Source: CAVYPR01 sp052145775
GTDB lineage: Bacteria; Actinomycetota; Acidimicrobiia; Acidimicrobiales; RAAP-2
Length of the DNA stretch: 9,346 nucleotides
Assembly (NCBI GenBank): GCA_052145775.1
Contig: JBKQNY010000181.1
Coordinates: 1-9,346, forward strand
Direction: 5' to 3'
Of the stretch, positions 5,360-9,346 are shown one piece after another. Made by a program: the position numbers and the translations under genes. A model generated the notes under the pieces. The model saw nothing but the letters and a program-made list of their open reading frames with translations, was not told the origin of the DNA and searched no databases. The stretch's first letter is position 1. Each line of letters begins with the position of its first letter.

Positions 5360-5665
5360 ATGCGGCTCCTGCGCCGAGGCGGTTGCTATTTTCGGAGCGT
5401 GCAGTCCCAGCGTCCAGGACCCACCCGAGCCGGTCAACAGCGAGTCCTTCGTGGACAGCTCATAGGCCTCGTCACTGGCACGGTTCTCGGTACCGTTCTC
5501 ATCTTCTGCGGCCTGGCCTTCGGCAGCCATCCGCACCGGGTGGGTCTGGGGCTTGCGGTGGCGCTCATCTTCCTGGTGCTTTCCTCTGCCTTCGACTGGT
5601 GGATATACAAGACCAGCAAGGCGCGGGTCAGCCGACTCCCTGAGGACAACACGCGGCTTCGGTGA
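5360..5665 (+). CDS. Small two-helix membrane protein, 101 aa (start uncertain)
   Basis: The C-terminal two thirds is clearly protein-like: two hydrophobic helices (about residues 34-54 and 61-79, separated by GSHPHR), then WWIYKTSKARVSR and a charged tail. The positive charge before helix 1 and after helix 2 suggests a hairpin with both ends in the cytoplasm. The N-terminal 30 residues are Arg-rich with weak character, and ATG 5360 has no ribosome site. A perfect anti-SD match (GGAGGTGAT) lies at 5322-5330, with an ATG at 5328 in another frame reading MTHPQQAGFLDAAPAPRR. The real start may therefore be 5328 with a lost or gained base near 5390-5410. The gene ends nine bases before the toxin gene on the other strand. 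No family recognised. Confidence 0.55.
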   Translation: MRLLRRGGCYFRSVQSQRPGPTRAGQQRVLRGQLIGLVTGTVLGTVLIFCGLAFGSHPHRVGLGLAVALIFLVLSSAFDWWIYKTSKARVSRLPEDNTRLR

Positions 5666-5674
5666 GCTGAATGG

Positions 5675-6081
5675 CTACAGAGCCAGCTTCTGTATCCGAG
5701 TCGCGTGTACTGAGTAGACGAAGGGTCCCCTCTGTTTGCACGCCTCGGCGATCTTGTCGATGTCGTCGAGAAGACACGCTGCCATCTTCGCAGCCGGCAG
5801 GTCCCGGCGGGCAAGGCAAAAACTTCGAACACGATGACGCTTGATAGCGGCCTTCTCGGCTGGGTTGTAGCGGACTCGTGCGTCCTTCATGAAGACTGCC
5901 TCGTTCCGTCTGCCTGCATCGGATAACCACCTTTCGTCGTTCACGCTCTCGTCAGCAGGATCCCGTAACGCTCTGCCAAGGTGACAAGCGTTAGACCGGC
6001 ATCTCGGAGGAGCTTCGGGACGGCGAGGCGTCCCAGGCTGCGGTCGACGAAGAAGTCAGGCAGCCCGGCGGGAAGTGGCAC
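5675..6081 (-). pseudogene. vapC45-like: VapC45-like PIN-domain toxin, frameshifted
   Basis: The two halves together give a near-complete PIN-like toxin of the VapC45 family (ribonuclease-type toxins; Rv2019 in M. tuberculosis is about 138 aa, this one would be about 135). The first half starts at GTG 6081 inside the end of the antitoxin gene and reads PLPAGLPDFFVDRSLGR...VTLAERYG, including the family's N-terminal acidic motif (DFFVD). It then runs into ILLTRA and a stop at 5941. In the neighbouring frame the family sequence resumes as DPADESVNDERWLSDAG, then VFMKDARVRY and SFCLARRDL, ending at TAG 5675. One missing G in the GGG run at 5962-5964 explains the break. A downstream GTG (5944) cannot give a working enzyme because it lacks the acidic N-terminus. 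Either the toxin is inactivated or this is a sequencing error. The gene overlaps the antitoxin gene by 26 bases and was co-expressed with it. Confidence 0.8.
5676..5694. terminator. Weak hairpin between convergent gene ends
   Basis: TACAGA (5676-5681) faces TCTGTA (5689-5694) around a seven-base loop. It lies just past the stop of the plus-strand membrane-protein gene and overlaps the last codons of the minus-strand toxin frame. It is short and without a T-run, so it is only a candidate shared terminator. Confidence 0.25.
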
Positions 6082-6775
6082 GCAGAACGTCCTCAATTTC
6101 AGCCGCCGGGACCCCGAACTCTGCTGACAGGTTCTCGATGTCGTCGCCTGCCCAGAACCTCTCAAGAACGTCGCTCACCGCTGCTGCACCACGCGCAAAG
6201 ATGGGCTGACCGAAGGCTCGAACAGGGTCAGCCAGGACCTCAGCTCGTTCGTAAGCGGGCAATCGGATTCGCGAGGCATATCCGTCGCTTCCGTACGTGA
6301 TGCGACGTAGATAACTCTCAATAACCTCGGAAAACACCCTCTGACCGCTGCGGACTACGACCAGTTCTCGAACCGCTTCGGCGTCCCCCCCACGAGCATT
6401 CTGGGCATGGTCAAAGAGGAGTTCGGCTCCATCCGTATGCAACCTTCTCGACGCGAGAGCGTGCGCGATACCAATATCGCTTGCCAACATGGAAAGGGCC
6501 GGTCGAACCCTCTGCATTGGTACGCCGGCTTTGCGGACGGCTGCAAGGACCATGGCTTCGGCCAACCCCACAAACGGGATGATGGGCTGTCCCGCATCGC
6601 TGGGAAGTGCGGTCACAATCGCATTGCCAATAACAGGCTGCCTACCGGATGGCTTGCGGACGTACCCCTTTGCCCACGTCGCGAGAGTCGAGGCGGGGAC
6701 GTCCAGCGCTCGGGCAGCCTCGGCAATGGTGTAGAGCGGAACGTCAAAGCGGATGTCGGATTTCTTGCGGGTCAC
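6056..6775 (-). CDS. vapB45-like: VapB45-like antitoxin, HTH plus DUF433, 239 aa
   Basis: This is the antitoxin and probable autorepressor of the VapBC45-type pair. An N-terminal helix-turn-helix (about residues 15-38, YTIAEAARALDVPASTLATW) binds DNA, a middle helical region follows, and a DUF433 domain (about 170-236) is marked by GQPIFARGAAAVSDVLERF, then GDDIENLSAEFGVPAAEI. The start chosen is GTG 6775, five bases after GGAGG (6781-6785), giving 239 residues, the same length I recall for M. tuberculosis Rv2018. Two in-frame ATGs at 6791-6796 would add seven residues but have no ribosome site. The frame is intact to TGA 6056 and overlaps the toxin start (6081). A palindrome at 6811-6822 is a candidate autoregulatory operator. 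With the toxin apparently broken, the antitoxin may persist as a solitary regulator or may counter related toxins elsewhere. Confidence 0.88.
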   Translation of the reverse strand: MTRKKSDIRFDVPLYTIAEAARALDVPASTLATWAKGYVRKPSGRQPVIGNAIVTALPSDAGQPIIPFVGLAEAMVLAAVRKAGVPMQRVRPALSMLASDIGIAHALASRRLHTDGAELLFDHAQNARGGDAEAVRELVVVRSGQRVFSEVIESYLRRITYGSDGYASRIRLPAYERAEVLADPVRAFGQPIFARGAAAVSDVLERFWAGDDIENLSAEFGVPAAEIEDVLRATSRRAA

Positions 6776-6810
6776 GAGCACCTCCCACTCCATCATGCTT
6801 CACGGCAGGG

Positions 6811-6822
6811 TCACCGAGGTGA
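6811..6822. promoter_or_regulatory. Palindrome upstream of the antitoxin gene, candidate operator
   Basis: TCACC (6811-6815) and GGTGA (6818-6822) form an inverted repeat with a two-base centre, 36 to 47 bases upstream of the antitoxin GTG start. Toxin-antitoxin operons are usually repressed by their own antitoxin at such sites, and this antitoxin has a helix-turn-helix. A TTGAGC hexamer read on the minus strand lies slightly further upstream, but no good -10 partner was found. Confidence 0.35.
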
Positions 6823-6967
6823 ACTACCTGCTCAACGCGCTCTCTGCGACCGCGAGGCCCAGCACCCCCCTGGTTCTCAACGGGTACGGCTCCGCGGAGG
6901 CCCGAAGGGCTGACGGCAGAGGCGGAGCTGACGGAGCGTCACGCCGGAGGCGGGCGATGAGGGGAGC

Positions 6968-6987
6968 GTGCCGGGCGAATCCGGCAC
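6968..6987 (-). terminator. Hairpin with 7-bp perfect stem
   Basis: GTGCCGG (6968-6974) and CCGGCAC (6981-6987) form a perfect stem with a six-base loop (GCGAAT). It is the third hairpin after the end of the 7129 gene. It has no T-run on either strand. It may be a back-up terminator or a spacer element; the evidence is structural only. Confidence 0.35.
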
Positions 6988-7073
6988 TTCGGACTTGAGC
7001 GGGGTCCAGCGCTCGCGCAAGCACCTGACTCCAGCACGCGCTGAGGGTGTCCCACGACCCGGCGTTATGTGGT

Positions 7074-7117
7074 GCGGTCATCGCGTGAGTGACCGCCGAT
7101 AGGGGGGCATGGCCCCT
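7074..7117 (-). terminator. Two adjacent hairpins after the 7129 stop codon
   Basis: Immediately downstream of the minus-strand stop at 7129 lie AGGGG/CCCCT (7101-7105 with 7113-7117, seven-base loop), then GCGGTCA/TGACCGC (7074-7080 with 7090-7096, nine-base loop). The tandem arrangement right after a stop codon supports a U-less terminator for the large secreted-protein gene. Confidence 0.45.
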
Positions 7118-7128
7118 GAACGTCTTCC

Positions 7129-9231
7129 TTAGTTGGCCACCGCGGCCACGATGTTGGTGACCTGGACCCCCAACCCCGGGAGCGAGCCGTAGAAGAGTGT
7201 GAAACCCGGCGGGCTGAAGCTGAAGATGCCCCCGTCGGAGCCGAGCAGCCAGTAGGCGGCTGTGTTGGCGGTGGGGACGATGCCGATCACCGGGTGCGCC
7301 GGGGTCACCCCGATGGCGGGCAGTGTGCCTGGGGAGACCTTCTTGGCGCTGCCGAAGGCGTAAACGGCCCCGTTCTGGGTGGTGATCCAGTAGCCGCCCC
7401 CTGTGGCCGTCCCGGCGATGGCCGAGACCGGCGACGGGGTGCCTTTGGCTGTGCCAAGCGCCTGCGCGGCACCGAACGCGTAGACCGTGCCTGTGGCCGA
7501 CACCAGCCAGTAGCCGTTCCCCGACGGCGTGGCCGCCATGCCGACGATGTTATCGACGTGGATGCCGAGTCCGGGGAGCGAGCCAAAGGTGGGGATATAA
7601 CGGTTCGCGAAGGAGAAGACTCCGCCGTCCTGGCCGACCAGCAAGTAGCCGTGGTCTGTGTCCACGGCCACGATGCCCACGATGGGGGCGACCGGAGTCA
7701 CGTGGATGCCCGGCAACGATCCCAAGAATGGCGCTGTGCCAAAGGCGAAGACCCCGCCGTCCTGAGCCACCAGGAAGTAGCCGCTGTCGGTGGTCGTGGG
7801 CACCATGCCGGCCACGGGCTTGTTGGGCACCACTCCGATGCCCGGGAGCGAGCCGTAGTAGCCATGGGGCATGCCGGTGGGGAACACGAAGACCCCGCCG
7901 TCGGAGCCCACCAGCTCATAGCCCGTCCCCACATAGGTGAACTTGGAGCCGGCGCTGGCCGCGCTTGTCCCGGCGAAGGTGGACACCGTCACTGTGACGG
8001 TCTGCAGGCCCTTCGGGACCACGGCCGTGAGCGTGAAGGGGCTCACCACCTTGACTGTGGTGGCCGCAGCCCCGCCGAAGGAGACCTTGGTGGCCGAGGT
8101 GAACCCGGCCCCGTGCACGGTGACCGTGGTGCCGCCCCGCTCAGGCCCTGTGGCCGGAGACAGCGAGGTCAGCGTGGGGGGCTGCTTGATGGCCAGTCCT
8201 GCAGGGCTTGTCAGACCCGTTGTTGCCCCTTTGATCGTGACCGCCGGTGCGGGGTGACCGCTCGTCGCCAGCTGGGCTGGCGTGTACTCGGAAACCTGGC
8301 CTGCTGAGCTGGTCGTCCACAGGTCGCCTGTGCCGTCGAAGGCGAGCCCCCATCGTGTCTCCGCAGTGGAGATGGTCACCGCTGGCGCGGGGTGGCCGCT
8401 CGCCGCCAACTGGGTTGGCGTGTACTCAACGACGTTGCCGTTGGTGCTGGTTGCCACCCACAGGTCACCGGACGCATCGAATCCGAGGCCAGATGGATGT
8501 GTGAGGCTCGTGCCTGTCGACGAGATAATGACCGCCGGGAGGGGATCGCCACTCGCTGTCAATTGTGTGGTTTTGTACTCCATGACGGTTGAGGATGTCT
8601 GGTTGGCCACCCAGAGGTCGCCCGAGGTGTCGATCGCCAAGTTCGTAGGTCCGCTGAGTGGTGCGGCTGGGTTCGAGGCGATCGTCACGGCCGGTACCGG
8701 TACCCCACTGACCGTGAGCTGTGTGGATTGGTACTTGTACAGGATCCTTGTTCCACGGGTGGAAACCCACAGATCGCCAGAACCGGTAAAGGCCAGACCG
8801 GACGACCCGGGGCCGGTGTTGTTGTGCCGCGGCACAGTGATGGTGACCTTGGGAGACTGGGTTCCTCCGGCCGACAGTTGGGCGGACGTGAACTCGGTGA
8901 TCGTGCCGGTTCCTATGATTGCGGGAAATGTGGGGTGCCCTGTATTGGCGGTCCAGAGATCTCCGCTGGCGTCCAACGCAACCTGGATGGGATGCCGGTC
9001 GCCACTGGATGTGACCATGCTCAGCGGCGTGATGTTGCCCCCGGCCGTCGGGAGCGCGTAGGAGTTGATGGACCCGTTCGTGCTGTTGCCCACATAAATG
9101 GTCGACGCACCGCCACTGGTACCGGCGGGTGGAGCGGCGGTCGCCAATGCCGCGACGGTGCCTGCGCCCAGCAGCGTGGCAAATGCCACCACAAGGTGTA
9201 AGAGTCGACTCAGCTTCGCCTTAGCTTGCAG
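7129..9231 (-). CDS. Secreted modular protein: propeller repeats, IPT/TIG, SDGGVFxF repeats, about 700 aa
   Basis: A large exported protein, probably surface-associated or released. The signal peptide is complete only if translation begins at CTG 9231 (KAKLSR, then a hydrophobic stretch, then ATAAPPAG); this CTG lies five bases after GGAGGG (9237-9242), whereas GTG 9192 has no ribosome site and cuts off the basic n-region. Numbered from that GTG, residues about 65-335 hold five repeats with the hallmark SGDLW(V/T) and a following (E/K)Y..(T/A)QL..SG..xPAVTI, an NHL/Vgb-like beta-propeller pattern. Residues about 338-421 form one IPT/TIG immunoglobulin-like domain (LTSLSPATGPERGGTTVTVHG). Residues about 424-687 hold six repeats of the type GYxLVGSDGGVFxFG...GSLPGIGV, with Trp in the later copies. 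There is no LPXTG motif or C-terminal membrane anchor. The substrate or partner is unknown; adhesion or polysaccharide binding is an inference. It follows the 9245 gene by 13 bases. Confidence 0.88.
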   Translation of the reverse strand: MQAKAKLSRLLHLVVAFATLLGAGTVAALATAAPPAGTSGGASTIYVGNSTNGSINSYALPTAGGNITPLSMVTSSGDRHPIQVALDASGDLWTANTGHPTFPAIIGTGTITEFTSAQLSAGGTQSPKVTITVPRHNNTGPGSSGLAFTGSGDLWVSTRGTRILYKYQSTQLTVSGVPVPAVTIASNPAAPLSGPTNLAIDTSGDLWVANQTSSTVMEYKTTQLTASGDPLPAVIISSTGTSLTHPSGLGFDASGDLWVATSTNGNVVEYTPTQLAASGHPAPAVTISTAETRWGLAFDGTGDLWTTSSAGQVSEYTPAQLATSGHPAPAVTIKGATTGLTSPAGLAIKQPPTLTSLSPATGPERGGTTVTVHGAGFTSATKVSFGGAAATTVKVVSPFTLTAVVPKGLQTVTVTVSTFAGTSAASAGSKFTYVGTGYELVGSDGGVFVFPTGMPHGYYGSLPGIGVVPNKPVAGMVPTTTDSGYFLVAQDGGVFAFGTAPFLGSLPGIHVTPVAPIVGIVAVDTDHGYLLVGQDGGVFSFANRYIPTFGSLPGLGIHVDNIVGMAATPSGNGYWLVSATGTVYAFGAAQALGTAKGTPSPVSAIAGTATGGGYWITTQNGAVYAFGSAKKVSPGTLPAIGVTPAHPVIGIVPTANTAAYWLLGSDGGIFSFSPPGFTLFYGSLPGLGVQVTNIVAAVAN

Positions 9232-9236
9232 TTAAA

Positions 9237-9242
9237 CCCTCC
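9237..9242 (-). promoter_or_regulatory. Ribosome binding site that points to a CTG start
   Basis: GGAGGG on the minus strand lies five bases before CTG 9231-9229, with an in-frame TAA (9234-9232) directly before that codon. No ATG, GTG or TTG occurs in this frame between the TAA and GTG 9192, 39 bases on. The site lies in the 13-base gap after the stop of the upstream gene, so ribosomes may also re-initiate here. Confidence 0.5.
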
Positions 9243-9244
9243 GG

Positions 9245-9346
9245 TCACCCCTGGGCGGTCTGCGCCAGGCGGATTTCGCCCGCCTTGGCCGCCACTTGGC
9301 GCATCTGAGCGATGAGCCGGCGCATCTTGCGGTCGTTGTCGATCCA
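9245..9346 (-). CDS. C-terminal end of an unidentified protein (partial)
   Basis: The last 33 codons of a minus-strand gene that enters from the right edge. They read WIDNDRKMRRLIAQMRQV, then AAKAGEIRLAQTAQG, ending at TGA (9245-9247). Third positions are almost all G or C, which supports real coding sequence. The tail is basic and amphipathic helical. The stop lies 13 bases before the CTG start of the secreted repeat protein, and that gene's ribosome site falls within the gap, so the two probably form an operon. Too little is present to name the protein. Confidence 0.7.
   Translation of the reverse strand, partial: WIDNDRKMRRLIAQMRQVAAKAGEIRLAQTAQG

Larger units (their letters stand above)
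6823..7128. other. Intergenic region downstream of the large secreted protein gene
   Basis: This gap separates the end of the 7129-9231 gene from the promoter region of the toxin-antitoxin operon. Open frames exist on both strands but read as Ala/Arg/Pro-rich noise without ribosome sites. The octamer GCTGACGG occurs twice about 20 bases apart around 6909-6936. Three hairpins follow the 7129 stop on the minus strand (7101-7117, 7074-7096, 6968-6987) and form a plausible termination zone. No tRNA or other RNA gene was recognised. Confidence 0.4.

Noticed and set aside
5675..5944. Separate short gene starting at GTG 5944
   Set aside because: Its sequence is the C-terminal two thirds of the VapC45-type toxin. 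The GTG is an internal Val of the family sequence, with no ribosome site.
6753..7081. Open frames on both strands between the antitoxin and secreted-protein genes
   Set aside because: Ala/Arg/Pro-rich, no ribosome sites, and interrupted by hairpins better explained as a termination zone.
7294..9201. Long open frames on the plus strand opposite the secreted repeat protein
   Set aside because: They are antisense shadows of a repetitive GC-rich gene; the minus-strand product has a signal peptide and clear domains.
1..9346. tRNA, rRNA, tmRNA, CRISPR array or transposase
   Set aside because: No T-loop GTTCRANYC in a cloverleaf context, no rRNA or tmRNA signatures, no direct repeats with regular unique spacers of CRISPR size, and no transposase or integrase motifs. 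The 18-bp array at 3554-3613 has only a 5-6 base repeated core and is not a CRISPR.

Overview
The window is high-GC DNA with actinobacterial character. Evidence for this is G/C-rich third codon positions, several GTG starts, strong GGAGG ribosome sites, a VapBC45-type toxin-antitoxin locus like that of Mycobacterium tuberculosis, and a large secreted protein with SDGGVFxF/GSLPG repeats of a kind I associate with Acidimicrobiia and related soil or freshwater Actinomycetota. The phylum call is fairly secure. The class is a guess.

Layout from left to right. Positions 1-1090 hold almost no credible coding sequence: a possible gene tail at the very start (3-130), then a stretch with unusually good inverted repeats (272-294, 423-458, 555-602, 771-809, 1013-1038). 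A small CxxC protein may lie at 1093-1323. Positions 1324-1754 are non-coding but also foldable, and lead into a tight two-gene plus-strand unit of unrecognised small proteins (1755-2045 and 2036-2323, overlapping by 10 bases). Facing it are minus-strand genes: a small acidic soluble protein (2343-2651), a secreted beta-rich protein with two cysteines (2738-3295), and a 361-residue protein with one C-terminal membrane helix (3618-4703). The gap 3296-3617 carries four CGCGT cores spaced exactly 18 bp apart.

Next come a 117-residue soluble protein with a clear sigma-70-like promoter (4920-5273), a divergent two-helix membrane protein on the plus strand (about 5360-5665), and the VapB45/VapC45-like pair (6056-6775 and 5675-6081). 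The toxin is broken by an apparent one-base deletion in a G run, which would disarm it unless it is a sequencing error. The right third is a secreted about 700-residue protein (7129-9231) made of DLW-type propeller repeats, one IPT/TIG domain and six C-terminal repeats. It seems to start at a rare CTG, and it follows directly on the tail of another gene that runs off the window (9245-9346).

Apart from the toxin-antitoxin pair, the two overlapping small genes and the CTG-started gene with its upstream neighbour, the genes look independently expressed. No phage structural genes, transposase, CRISPR array, tRNA or rRNA gene was recognised. The points most worth a second look are the frameshifted toxin, the CTG start, the 18-bp-spaced motif array and the hairpin-rich non-coding left end.
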